A stretch of DNA of 64,000 nt, taken from NCBI GenBank assembly GCA_000244995.1, contig CM001438.1:548821-612820 (forward strand), read 5' to 3'. Both the position numbers and the translations under genes were made by a program. Within the stretch, counting starts at the first letter, position 1, and each line of letters begins with the position of its first letter. The notes under the pieces are model-generated. The model searched no databases. It saw only the letters and a program-made list of their open reading frames with translations, and had not been told where the DNA came from. This DNA comes from Burkholderiales bacterium JOSHI_001. GTDB taxonomy: Bacteria; Pseudomonadota; Gammaproteobacteria; Burkholderiales; Burkholderiaceae_C. Below, in pieces: positions 18,921 to 26,859 of this stretch.

Positions 18921-19820
18921 TCAGTCCCTACGGGTGTCGAAACGATGGGTGAAGCGGAAGACGTCGGTGGCGCACACGTCCACGCAGCGGCCGCAGTTGC
19001 TGCACTGGCTGCTGCTGATGACGGGAGATGCGCCGCCCTTGCCTTTCAGGGCGATGGGAATCACCTGCGGCTCAGGGCACACGGCGTAGCAGTCGGCGCA
19101 GTCGTTGCAGCGGCTGCTGTGCTGTGCCGAAACCCGCAACACGCTCCGGGCACCGATGGCGGCATAACACGCACCGGCCGGGCAGAGGTGCCCGCACCAG
19201 CCGCGCGGAGCGATGAACAGGTCGAACAAGAACACGGCCGCGGTGATGCCCCAGGCCAGACCACCGCCAAAGATCAGGGCGCGCTGGGTCATGGACACTG
19301 GGTTCACCGCTTCCCACACGGTCAGTCCCGTCGCGGCGCTGGCCAGCAGCACCGCGCCCAGCAGCCAGAAGCGCAGGCTCGCACGCGGCACGCGACCGGC
19401 GCTGATCTTGAAGCGACGGCGCAGCCAGGCGGCCGCGTCGGTGACCACGTTCAGCGGGCAGACCCAGGCGCAGAACACCCGCCCGCCGGCCAGCGCATAG
19501 AAGGTGGTGACGAGGGCGGCACCGATGAAGGCGCTGGTCTCGGGCAGGTGGCGTGTGGCCAGCACCTGCAGCAGCACCAAGGGGTCGGTGAGCGGTAACA
19601 CGCCGAGGGTGAGGCTGGACGACAGGTTGCCCTTGATCAGCCACACCCCCGCCAGCGGCCCCAGCAGGAACAGCACCAGGATGCCCAGCTGCGAGGCGCG
19701 GCGCAGCAGCAGCCACCGGTGGGCACGCCACCAGCCCTTGGCCAGCACCGCGGCCTGGCCGGGTGCGGCCGACACCACGGCGGGCACGCTGGGCGCAGGC
19801 AGCACGCTTTCGGCGCTCAT
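18921..19820 (-). CDS. napH: NapH quinol dehydrogenase membrane component
   Basis: Membrane protein of 299 aa with several hydrophobic helices ([16 protein letters not shown] near residue 45; [20 protein letters not shown]) and two 4Fe-4S motifs at the C-terminus ([14 protein letters not shown] and [16 protein letters not shown]). The inner helices hold CAWVCPLN, the conserved NapH/CcoG-like site. With NapG it forms a second quinol-oxidising branch to nitrate reductase. Start codon overlaps the napG stop by ATGA. Confidence 0.93.
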   Translation of the reverse strand: MSAESVLPAPSVPAVVSAAPGQAAVLAKGWWRAHRWLLLRRASQLGILVLFLLGPLAGVWLIKGNLSSSLTLGVLPLTDPLVLLQVLATRHLPETSAFIGAALVTTFYALAGGRVFCAWVCPLNVVTDAAAWLRRRFKISAGRVPRASLRFWLLGAVLLASAATGLTVWEAVNPVSMTQRALIFGGGLAWGITAAVFLFDLFIAPRGWCGHLCPAGACYAAIGARSVLRVSAQHSSRCNDCADCYAVCPEPQVIPIALKGKGGASPVISSSQCSNCGRCVDVCATDVFRFTHRFDTRRD

Positions 19821-20605
19821 CGCTTCACCCCCGAAGCCGCTGGGTCGTAAGGCTGCTGGCCGCCACGCAACGGGGCGATGTCACCCGGCACCGGTTGCGC
19901 GGGCAGGTTCTGCACCGGCAGGTCGAACTGCGGCTTTCCCTGGCGGTTGGCCGCTTCCCAGCCCTTGCGGTAGTGGTGGCCCAGTTCGCCGCGCGCCAGG
20001 TCCAGCGGCAGCACCTTGATGGCGGCCTTTTCCAGCACGCAGGCCTTTTCGCACATGCCGCAGCCGGTGCAGGCGTCGGCGTGCACGGTGGGCAGGAACA
20101 TGGCGTGGCGGTCGCTGCGCGGGTTGCTGACCTTCTGCAGCGCGATGGCCTTGTCGATCAACGGGCACACGCGGTAGCAGACGTCGCAGCGCATGCCCAG
20201 GAAGTTCAGGCAGTTCTCCTGGTCGATCAGCACCGCCAGGCCCATGCGCGCGTTGGCGATGTCGCCCAGGGCGGGGTCCAGCGCGCCCGTGGGACAGGCC
20301 TTCACGCAGGGGATGGCCTCGCACATCTCGCAGGGGATCTGCCGCGCTTCGAAATACGGCGTGCCGGTGGCCACCGCGGTGCCGGTGGACAACTTCAGGT
20401 TGCCCGGTGGGCAGTCGCGCACGCACAGGCCACAGCGGATGCAGGCACCCAGGAATTCGGGCTCCGCCAGCGCGCCCGGCGGGCGCAGCGCTTGCGCCGG
20501 CCGGGCCACGGCGCTCTGCGCCAGCAACGCCGCCCCGCTGGCCATCAGGCCTGCAGCGCAAGCGCTGGCGCTGGCTTGCAGCACCTGGCGGCGGTTCAAC
20601 TCCAT
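19817..20605 (-). CDS. napG: NapG ferredoxin-type subunit
   Basis: Ferredoxin-type protein of 262 aa with a twin-arginine leader ([20 protein letters not shown]) and four 4Fe-4S motifs: [37 protein letters not shown] and [11 protein letters not shown]. It is exported by Tat to the periplasm and works with NapH. Four bases separate it from the napA stop, and it overlaps napH by 4 bases. Length matches E. coli NapG (~230 aa) with a modest extension. Confidence 0.94.
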   Translation of the reverse strand: MELNRRQVLQASASACAAGLMASGAALLAQSAVARPAQALRPPGALAEPEFLGACIRCGLCVRDCPPGNLKLSTGTAVATGTPYFEARQIPCEMCEAIPCVKACPTGALDPALGDIANARMGLAVLIDQENCLNFLGMRCDVCYRVCPLIDKAIALQKVSNPRSDRHAMFLPTVHADACTGCGMCEKACVLEKAAIKVLPLDLARGELGHHYRKGWEAANRQGKPQFDLPVQNLPAQPVPGDIAPLRGGQQPYDPAASGVKR

Positions 20606-20609
20606 GGCG

Positions 20610-23183
20610 TCAGGCCCGGACGACCTTTACCGCGCACTTCTTGTAGTCGGTCTCTTTGCTGATGGGGCAGGTGGCGTCCAGCGTCAGCTTGTTCACCAGC
20701 CGGCCTTCGTCGAAGAAGGGCACGAACACCAGGCCGCGCGGCACCTTGTTGCGGCCCTTGGTTTCCACCTGCAGCAGGATCTCGCCTCGGCGCGACTGCG
20801 CCTTGACCTGCATGCCACGCTGTATGCCGCGGTCTTTGGCATCGTCCGGGTGCATGAACAGCACGGCCTCGGGCACGGCGCGGTGCAGCTCGGTCACACG
20901 GCGCGTCATGCTGCCGGTGTGCCAGTGCTCCAGCACGCGGCCGGTGCACAGCCACAGATCGAACTCCTTGTCCGGCGCTTCGGCCGCAGCCTGGTAGGGC
21001 AGCGCGAAGATGTTGGCCTTGCCGTCCTTGAAGCCGTAGAACTTCACGCCTTCGCCAGCCTTCACGTAGGGGTCATAACCCTCGCGGAAGCGCCACAGCG
21101 TTTCCTTGCCGTTCACCACCGGCCAGCGCAGGCCGCGCACCTCGTGGTAGGTGTCGAAGTCGGCCAGGTCGTGGCCATGGCCGCGGCCGAACTCGGCGTA
21201 TTCCTCGAACAGGCCCTTGTGCACGTAGAAGCCGAAGGCCTTGCTTTCGTCGTTGTTGTAGTCTTTGATGTACTTTGCGTTCACCTTCGTCAGGTCGGCC
21301 AGGGGGAACTTGTTCACCTTGCCGTTCTTGTAGAGCACGTCGAACAGCGTCTTGCCCTTGTATTCGGGCTTCTTGGCCAGCAGTTCGGCCGGCCACACCT
21401 CTTCCATCTTGAAGCGCTTGGCGAACTCCATGTACTGCCACAGGTCGCTGCGGGCCTGGCCCGGCGCGGCCACCTGTTGGCGCCAGAACTGGGTGCGGCG
21501 CTCGGCGTTGCCGAAAGCGCCTTCTTTTTCCACCCACATGGCGCTGGGCAGGATGAGGTCGGCAGCCATCGCGCTGACGGTGGGGTAGGCGTCGCTCACC
21601 ACCACGAAGGTGGCCGGGTTGCGCCAGCCGGGGTAAATCTCGCCGTTGATGTTGGGCCCGGCCTGCATGTTGTTGGTGGTGCTGGTCCAGTAGCACTTCA
21701 GCTTGCCGTCCTTCAGCGCGCGGCTCTGCGCCACGGCGTGCAGGCCGATCTTGTCTGGGATGGTGCCGTCGGGCAGGCCCCAGATCTCTTCGGTGTGCTT
21801 GCGGTGCTCGGGGTTGGTCACCACCATGTCGGCGGGCAAGCGGTGCGCAAAGGTGCCCACCTCGCGCGCGGTGCCGCAGGCGCTGGGCTGACCGGTCAGG
21901 CTGAAGGGGCTGTTGCCCGGCTGGCTGATCTTGCCGGTGAGCAGGTGGATGTTGTAGACCAGGTTGTTGGCCCAGGTGCCGCGCGTGTGCTGGTTGAAGC
22001 CCATGGTCCACAGGCTCATCACCTTCACCTTGGGGTCGGCATAGAGCTTGGCCAGGTCTTCCAGCTGTTTGACCGGTACACCGGACAGCGCGCTGACCTT
22101 TTCGGCCGTGTACTCGCTGACGAACTTGGCATATTCGTCGAAGCTGATCGGCGTGGCGTCGTTGGGGCTGCCCTTGGGCTTGCCGTCGGCGCCGGGGTAG
22201 CCGTTGCTCTTGGCGTCCTTCTCCAGTGCATGGGCCGGGCGCAGGCCGTAGCCGATGTCGTCGGCGCCCTTCTTGAAGTTGATGTTCTTCTTGACGAACT
22301 CGGTGTTCACCTTCTTGTTGGTGATGATGTAGTGCGCGATGTAGTTCAGGATCGCAAGGTCGGTCTGCGGCTTGAAGATCATGCCGCTGTCGGCCAGGTC
22401 GAAGCTGCGGTGTTCGTAGGTGGACAGCACCATCACCTTGGTGGCCGGGCTGGACAGGCGCCGGTCGGTGATGCGGCTCCACAGGATGGGGTGCATCTCG
22501 GCCATGTTGCTGCCCCACAGCACGAAGGCGTCGGCCTGCTCGATGTCGTCGTAGCAGCCCATGGGCTCGTCGATGCCGAAGCTGCGCATGAAGCCGGCCA
22601 CGGCGCTGGCCATGCAGTGGCGCGCGTTGGGGTCCAGGTTGTTGCTGCGAAAGCCCGCCTTCCACAGTTTGGTCGCCGCATAACCTTCAAAGATGGTCCA
22701 CTGGCCCGAGCCGAACATGCCCACGCCAGTGGGGCCATCGCTCTTGAGGGCTTCTTTCCATTTCGTGGCCATCAGGTCCAAGGCTTCGTCCCAACTGACG
22801 GCCACGAACTCGCCGCCCTTGTCGTACTTGCCGTCCTTCTTGCGCATCAAGGGGGTCGTGAGACGGTCCTTGCCGTACATGATCTTGGACAGGAAGTAGC
22901 CCTTGATGCAGTTCAGCCCGCGGTTGACTGGCGCTTCCGGGTCGCCCTGGGTGGCCACCACGCGGCCGTCCTGCACGCCCACCACCACGCTGCAGCCGGT
23001 GCCGCAGAAGCGGCAAGGGGCCTTGTCCCAGCGCACCCCGGTTTCGGCCGCCGCGGCGCTGGCGGCGGGTGTTGTCGCGTGGACCACGATGGGGATGCCG
23101 GCCACCGCGGCGGTGGCGGTCAGGGCCTGCTGCTTGAGGAAATCTCGTCGGTTGGAGGGCATGGCGCGTGCGCTTTCGTTCAT
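20610..23183 (-). CDS. napA: NapA catalytic subunit of periplasmic nitrate reductase
   Basis: Molybdenum bis-MGD nitrate reductase of 857 aa. It has a Tat leader ([10 protein letters not shown]), the N-terminal 4Fe-4S motif CRFCGTGC (Cys 57, 60, 64) with the fourth Cys in GLNCIKGYF (92), and the molybdenum-ligand Cys in [13 protein letters not shown] (about 190). It reduces nitrate to nitrite in the periplasm with NapB. A second in-frame ATG at 23162 gives [10 protein letters not shown] and is equally possible as the start. An FNR-type box lies 76 bases before the start. Confidence 0.96.
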   Translation of the reverse strand: MNESARAMPSNRRDFLKQQALTATAAVAGIPIVVHATTPAASAAAAETGVRWDKAPCRFCGTGCSVVVGVQDGRVVATQGDPEAPVNRGLNCIKGYFLSKIMYGKDRLTTPLMRKKDGKYDKGGEFVAVSWDEALDLMATKWKEALKSDGPTGVGMFGSGQWTIFEGYAATKLWKAGFRSNNLDPNARHCMASAVAGFMRSFGIDEPMGCYDDIEQADAFVLWGSNMAEMHPILWSRITDRRLSSPATKVMVLSTYEHRSFDLADSGMIFKPQTDLAILNYIAHYIITNKKVNTEFVKKNINFKKGADDIGYGLRPAHALEKDAKSNGYPGADGKPKGSPNDATPISFDEYAKFVSEYTAEKVSALSGVPVKQLEDLAKLYADPKVKVMSLWTMGFNQHTRGTWANNLVYNIHLLTGKISQPGNSPFSLTGQPSACGTAREVGTFAHRLPADMVVTNPEHRKHTEEIWGLPDGTIPDKIGLHAVAQSRALKDGKLKCYWTSTTNNMQAGPNINGEIYPGWRNPATFVVVSDAYPTVSAMAADLILPSAMWVEKEGAFGNAERRTQFWRQQVAAPGQARSDLWQYMEFAKRFKMEEVWPAELLAKKPEYKGKTLFDVLYKNGKVNKFPLADLTKVNAKYIKDYNNDESKAFGFYVHKGLFEEYAEFGRGHGHDLADFDTYHEVRGLRWPVVNGKETLWRFREGYDPYVKAGEGVKFYGFKDGKANIFALPYQAAAEAPDKEFDLWLCTGRVLEHWHTGSMTRRVTELHRAVPEAVLFMHPDDAKDRGIQRGMQVKAQSRRGEILLQVETKGRNKVPRGLVFVPFFDEGRLVNKLTLDATCPISKETDYKKCAVKVVRA

Positions 23184-23193
23184 CTTGCGGAGC

Positions 23194-23210
23194 GGGCGCC
23201 TGAGGCGCCC
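23194..23210 (-). repeat. hairpin just before napA
   Basis: Perfect stem GGGCGCC/GGCGCCC with loop TGA in the leader of napA, ending 10 bases before the start codon on the minus strand. There is no T-tract; it could fold in the mRNA and modulate napA translation or mark a processing site. Confidence 0.45.
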
Positions 23211-23252
23211 GGTGCTGGATGACGATGCTGCCGCCCGTGCCTGGGGGTGTCC

Positions 23253-23266
23253 TTGAACTGGTTCAA
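23253..23266. promoter_or_regulatory. FNR/Dnr-type box upstream of napA
   Basis: TTGAACTGGTTCAA fits TTGA-N6-TCAA, the half-site geometry of CRP/FNR-superfamily anaerobic regulators; the arms extend to a perfect 7-bp dyad CTTGAAC/GTTCAAG at 23252-23267. It is centred about 76 bases before the napA start, in the napD-napA gap. Confidence 0.6.
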
Positions 23267-23296
23267 GTCCGCACCCGCGGCGGCACGGTATGCCAA

Positions 23297-23614
23297 CTAG
23301 GTGGCGGACTTCGGGCGCAGGCTGCCGCGCCAGGCCGTGTAGTCGTTGGGCGCATCGCCCGTGGCGGGCGAGTCGGGGCCGGAGTATTCGTACACCAACG
23401 AGGTGTTCAGCACCTGCGGCCAGACCGCGATGTCGGCCATGGTGGCTGCGGCGCTGCGCTCGGCGCTGTCCTCGATCACCAGCACCAGGCGGCCGTCGGC
23501 GTTGTCCTCATCGGGGCTGTCGGCCACGTCCACCTGGGCCAGGGCGGCCAGGCGGCGACGGATGTCGGGCAGGTCGGCCGGGCGGGCGCGGACGATGAGG
23601 CCAAGAATGCTCAT
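23297..23614 (-). CDS. napD: NapD maturation chaperone for NapA
   Basis: Small cytoplasmic chaperone of 105 aa starting [19 protein letters not shown], the ferredoxin-like NapD fold, with the family segment [13 protein letters not shown] and [21 protein letters not shown]. NapD binds the Tat leader of NapA and prevents premature export. The C-terminus ([20 protein letters not shown]) is slightly longer than in E. coli. It is the first nap gene and has its own upstream FNR-type box. The ATG matches the conserved NapD N-terminus; earlier starts would cross the box. Confidence 0.9.
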   Translation of the reverse strand: MSILGLIVRARPADLPDIRRRLAALAQVDVADSPDEDNADGRLVLVIEDSAERSAAATMADIAVWPQVLNTSLVYEYSGPDSPATGDAPNDYTAWRGSLRPKSAT

Positions 23615-23672
23615 GGGTGGCAGGGGTGCGGACGGGGGTACCGCACTGTGGTGCCACGGACCAGGTTTTTCC

Positions 23673-23686
23673 TTGAACCAGCTCAA
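23673..23686. promoter_or_regulatory. FNR/Dnr-type box upstream of napD
   Basis: TTGAACCAGCTCAA fits TTGA-N6-TCAA. It lies 65 bases before the napD start, between the stop of the upstream unknown gene and napD. Only outer positions match the dyad (CTTGA/TCAAG), so it is weaker than the box before napA. Confidence 0.55.
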
Positions 23687-23716
23687 GGCCGCGCGTGCCG
23701 GCGCGCCGCCAAAGGC

Positions 23717-24100
23717 TCAGGGCGCGAGGTGGTGAACGTAGATGTCGGTGTTGGGCAGAAGCGATCGCAGGGTCTGGAAGGCGCGGTCGGCCAGGTCCAC
23801 CCCCGAACAATGCGGGGCCACGTTCAGCGTCAGTTCCACCTCGTCGCCCGGTGCCAGGCGCAAGGCGTGCACCAGGTCACCCACGGGCTGCCCGGGGCTT
23901 GCCAGGGCCAGGGCCAGCGCGTCCATCACGCGCCCAAGCGCTTCGGGCGGGCCGCTGAGCTGCGGCGCCATGCAGGTATGGCCTTCAACCACCCGGCACA
24001 CCGGACCGGCGGCCGAATGCAGGCAGCCGCCGCAGCGGGCCGCGCCGGCATCGGTGTGCGTCGGCTCGGCGGCCTTGATCTCGATGATGCCGTGTTGCAT
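23717..24100 (-). CDS. unknown protein with cysteine cluster, upstream of napD
   Basis: Protein of 127 aa not recognised as a named family. The N-terminal half has four cysteines spaced CxxC-x8-C-x7-C (ARCGGCLHSAAGPVCRVVEG then HTC), which could bind a metal or iron-sulfur cluster; the C-terminal half (DEVELTLNVAPHCSGVDLADRAF) is reminiscent of the DUF59/MIP18-type iron-sulfur assembly fold, ending in LLPNTDIYVHHLAP. It lies 102 bases upstream of napD on the same strand and may share its control or assist nitrate reductase maturation. The ATG at MQHGIIEIK is chosen to exclude an Arg-rich upstream stretch. Function is unknown. Confidence 0.65.
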   Translation of the reverse strand: MQHGIIEIKAAEPTHTDAGAARCGGCLHSAAGPVCRVVEGHTCMAPQLSGPPEALGRVMDALALALASPGQPVGDLVHALRLAPGDEVELTLNVAPHCSGVDLADRAFQTLRSLLPNTDIYVHHLAP

Positions 24101-24223
24101 GGGTGGAACTATGCCAGTTCCTGGACACGCGCAGGCGCCCGCGTCGCCGCCGCGTGAGGCACGCGGACAGGCCAGCACCCGGCCCGCATGGGCGGACCGG
24201 CGCATTGCCATTGCCTTCTCGGC

Positions 24224-24748
24224 TTACTTGGGCTTGGCCGGGCGGAAGGCCTTGCGTTTGGCGCGCGTCGCGTCTTCCTGGTACAGCCGTTCGGCTTCCT
24301 GGCGCAGGGCCACGGCCTTGGCCAGTGCTTCGTTGTAGCGCGCCACCGTGTAGGTGTTGGCGCTGGCAATGTAGACACTGCGCCGCAGCGGTTTCTGGCC
24401 GAAACGGGGCAGGTGCACACCGAAGCTGCACTCGGGCACGTTGCGGTCCTTGCGCTGGCGCACGATGGGCCCCGAGATGCCGACCGGCAGGTCGCTGGTC
24501 TTGTTGGCGCTGGGCTCGGTCTGCAGGCCTGTCGGGGCCGGCAGCTTGGCGATGCGCTTGCGCAATTCCTTGGTGGCGCGTTCCAACGACGCCGCAGCCC
24601 CGCTGCCATCGCGGGTGCCGTCTGAAAACATCTTGTACGGCCCATAGCGCACTTGCCATCCGTGCGTACTGGCAGCATCAATGCGCTGGATGTGTTCCGG
24701 CACCTTGAAGCGCTTACCGTTGAAGATGACCACTTGGCGGGTCTTCAT
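24224..24748 (-). CDS. hypothetical protein
   Basis: Basic protein of 174 aa, no signal peptide. The two visible parts are GWQVRYGPYKMFSDG followed by an acidic/basic helical LERATKELRKRIAKL, and a C-terminal SVYIASANTYTVARYNEALAKAVALRQEAERLYQE. The WQVRY...RYxxALAKAVALR pattern resembles a hypothetical family found in Burkholderiales with an AP2-like look. AAGGA lies before the ATG. It is separated by 123 bases from the nap-linked gene and seems to be transcribed alone. Confidence 0.65.
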   Translation of the reverse strand: MKTRQVVIFNGKRFKVPEHIQRIDAASTHGWQVRYGPYKMFSDGTRDGSGAAASLERATKELRKRIAKLPAPTGLQTEPSANKTSDLPVGISGPIVRQRKDRNVPECSFGVHLPRFGQKPLRRSVYIASANTYTVARYNEALAKAVALRQEAERLYQEDATRAKRKAFRPAKPK

Positions 24749-25059
24749 TCATTGTCCTTTTCATCCGTTTCCACTCCCTGTGGCCTCCGGAGAAACGCCC
24801 GACGACTCATTCTTATGCCCTCCCCCGTGCGAGCAGCTTCTGAGCGCCGTCACGCACGGGTGAAGGCGTTGCAATGGGCCGGTGTACCGGTCCGTCGCAA
24901 CGCCGTGGGCCCATGGTATCGCCTTCCAATGAATTGATACATGACAAACCGCAGCGCGCCCCGCACATGGGTGTGGCGGGTGCTGCGGCCACCCCAGCTT
25001 GGAGGTGTGGGCTGGGCAGGCGCCGACCGCCCAGGCCCGGCCGGCCGGTCGAAACCGGG
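24749..25059. other. intergenic region
   Basis: Gap of 311 bases between the hypothetical gene and the thioredoxin-like gene. It contains a short CCGGTGTACCGG palindrome near 24880 and no open reading frame with support. Confidence 0.3.
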
Positions 25060-25584
25060 TCAGGGCCGCTGCGGGCGCTGGGCGTTCAGCGCGCTGATGT
25101 AGCGCTGCAGCATCTCGGCAGGTGGCGGGCCGGCCACGGTGAGCGTGGGGGCGGGCGGAGCGATGAAAGCCACGAAGGGGGTGACACCGCGCCAGCGCGG
25201 CTGCACCTGGTGCCGCAGCGCGGCGGCGGACCCGGCGAAGGCCAGCAGGCGCGCCGCGGGCCGGTAGTGCGCGTCGGCCAGCAGCGCTGCGTCGTCCTCG
25301 CCCGGGGCCTGGTCCATCACCACGGCCACCAGCGTGGCGCCGAGGCGACGCTGGCGCAGTTCTGCCGCCAGTTGTTCGATCACCACCGGGCAATGTGCAC
25401 AGTCGGTGGTGGTGAACACCACCACCGCCGGCCGGGCCTTGTCGCCTTGCAGCGCGGCCCAGGTGGTGTCGTCGAAGGCCTCCACCGCGCGGGGCGCGGC
25501 CAGGGCCGCGCCGGCGCCGGCCAGCAGGGCCAGGGCCGCCGCGCGCCGAGCCCAGCGCGGTGTGTCAGGGCAGCAGGCGTTCAA
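25060..25584 (-). CDS. thioredoxin-like exported protein (TTG start)
   Basis: Protein of about 174 aa with a hydrophobic leader (ARRAAALALLAGAGAALAAP) and a thioredoxin-like core: PAVVVFTTTDCAHCPVVIEQL holds a CAHC redox-type CxxC. No ATG is available near the start, because the frame overlaps the end of the preceding gene; the TTG at 25584 is the best candidate. Likely a periplasmic redox or metal-handling partner in the receptor operon. The exact start could be wrong by a few codons. Confidence 0.65.
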   Translation of the reverse strand: MNACCPDTPRWARRAAALALLAGAGAALAAPRAVEAFDDTTWAALQGDKARPAVVVFTTTDCAHCPVVIEQLAAELRQRRLGATLVAVVMDQAPGEDDAALLADAHYRPAARLLAFAGSAAALRHQVQPRWRGVTPFVAFIAPPAPTLTVAGPPPAEMLQRYISALNAQRPQRP

Positions 25585-26845
25585 CGCGAATTCCTTCCTG
25601 GGTGCGCCACAGCGCGTGGATCTGGCCGCCGCGCGCCAGCAGCAGCGGGTGGTCGTTGTCGCCACGGGTGCTGCCCAGTTCACGCAGGCTGAAGTGCTGG
25701 CCGTCGTCGCCGGACAGCCAGGCACGCCAGCGCGTGGCCTGGCCGTCGAAGCTGCGCCAGGTGACGGCCAGCTGCGCGCCCACGGCGTGCACGCTGGCGT
25801 GCTCGGCCTGCTCGTCGGGCAGGGCCTGCACCGCACCGCGCGGCGTGCCGTCCGCGGCCAGCTGGCCGTAGCGCACCCGCGCGTCGCCCGCGCGTTCACC
25901 AAACCACACGGCGTGGTAGCCGCCGGCGGCGGCGGGTGTCAGGCCAGGGCCGTGGTGCGGGCAGGCGTCCAGCGCCCAGCGGTCGAAGCTGGCACGCACC
26001 GGCTCGGCCTGGGCCGGGCCGCCCAGCAGCGCAAAGCCATGGTCGCGCTCGTTGGGCGCGAACACATGCCGCCACATCGCCGCCAGGCTGCCGTCGGGCG
26101 CTGGGGCCAGCGCGATGCGACAGCACTCGCAGGAGTGGTCGGCCAGTTTGATGTCGGGGCCGAAGGTTTTGCCGCCGTCGCTGCTTTCATTGCGGTAGAT
26201 GGCGGCGCCGCGGTAGGCGCTGTCGGCGCGTTTGCGGCGCGCGCCCGACGCCGCGGGTGCGGGCTCGGGTGCGGCGGCGCGGGCCGCGGCTTCCAGGGCT
26301 TCCAGGTCGCGCTTGTCCACCCACAGGGTGTGCAGGGTGCCGCGGCTGTCAAAGGCCACCGACTCGAAGCGGTGCGTGATGACCTGGCGGTCGGCGTGCA
26401 CGGTGAAGGGCGCGCTGAAGCTGGCACCGCCATCTTCCGAGCGCAGCATGCGGATCTGCCCGGTGTAGGGCCGGGCCAGCGGTTCGGTGTAGGTGATGAC
26501 CACCAGGCCGCGCGGGCCGAAGGCGATCTTGGGCCGGTTCTCGCCGTCGGCCGCGATGCGGTCGCTGCCGGTGGGCAGCACGCGCGCCGCCGACCAGCTG
26601 CGGCCGTCGTCGGTGCTGGCCTGCGTGAACAGCTGCCCCTGCGCATTCAGCGCCGCGACCCACAGGGCCCCATCGGGCGCGAAGGCCGCGCCCAGGGCCA
26701 GTTGCGGGGCCTTGTGTCGCGCGTGGCCGGCCGCCGGGGCCGACCCCGCTGCGGCCGGCGCCGATGCGGCCACCGGCTGCGCAAGGGCCGCAGCCGGGCC
26801 CGACAGGGCCAGGGTGCACAGCAGCGGGGCGAGCAGGGCTTTCAT
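25565..26845 (-). CDS. BNR/sialidase-like repeat protein, exported
   Basis: Exported protein of 426 aa with a signal peptide (LLAPLLCTLALSGPAAALA) and a beta-propeller of BNR-type repeats (ASTDDGRSWSAARVLP, SEDGGASFSAPFTV, SSDGGKTFGPDIKL, SGDDGQHFSLRELG; each has the SxDxGxxW/F pattern). A CECC motif (26120-26131) sits in ADHSCECCRIALAP. It is not a typical sialidase: no catalytic Arg triad was looked for or seen. It follows the receptor gene by 14 bases and overlaps the thioredoxin-like gene, so it is likely part of a metal uptake or sensing operon. Confidence 0.8.
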   Translation of the reverse strand: MKALLAPLLCTLALSGPAAALAQPVAASAPAAAGSAPAAGHARHKAPQLALGAAFAPDGALWVAALNAQGQLFTQASTDDGRSWSAARVLPTGSDRIAADGENRPKIAFGPRGLVVITYTEPLARPYTGQIRMLRSEDGGASFSAPFTVHADRQVITHRFESVAFDSRGTLHTLWVDKRDLEALEAAARAAAPEPAPAASGARRKRADSAYRGAAIYRNESSDGGKTFGPDIKLADHSCECCRIALAPAPDGSLAAMWRHVFAPNERDHGFALLGGPAQAEPVRASFDRWALDACPHHGPGLTPAAAGGYHAVWFGERAGDARVRYGQLAADGTPRGAVQALPDEQAEHASVHAVGAQLAVTWRSFDGQATRWRAWLSGDDGQHFSLRELGSTRGDNDHPLLLARGGQIHALWRTQEGIRVERLLP

Positions 26846-26859
26846 CGTGCTTGGCCAGG

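Noticed and set aside
20193-23222. 1009-aa plus-strand open frame over napA and napG
   Set aside because: It is the antisense of clear nap genes and has no recognisable features.
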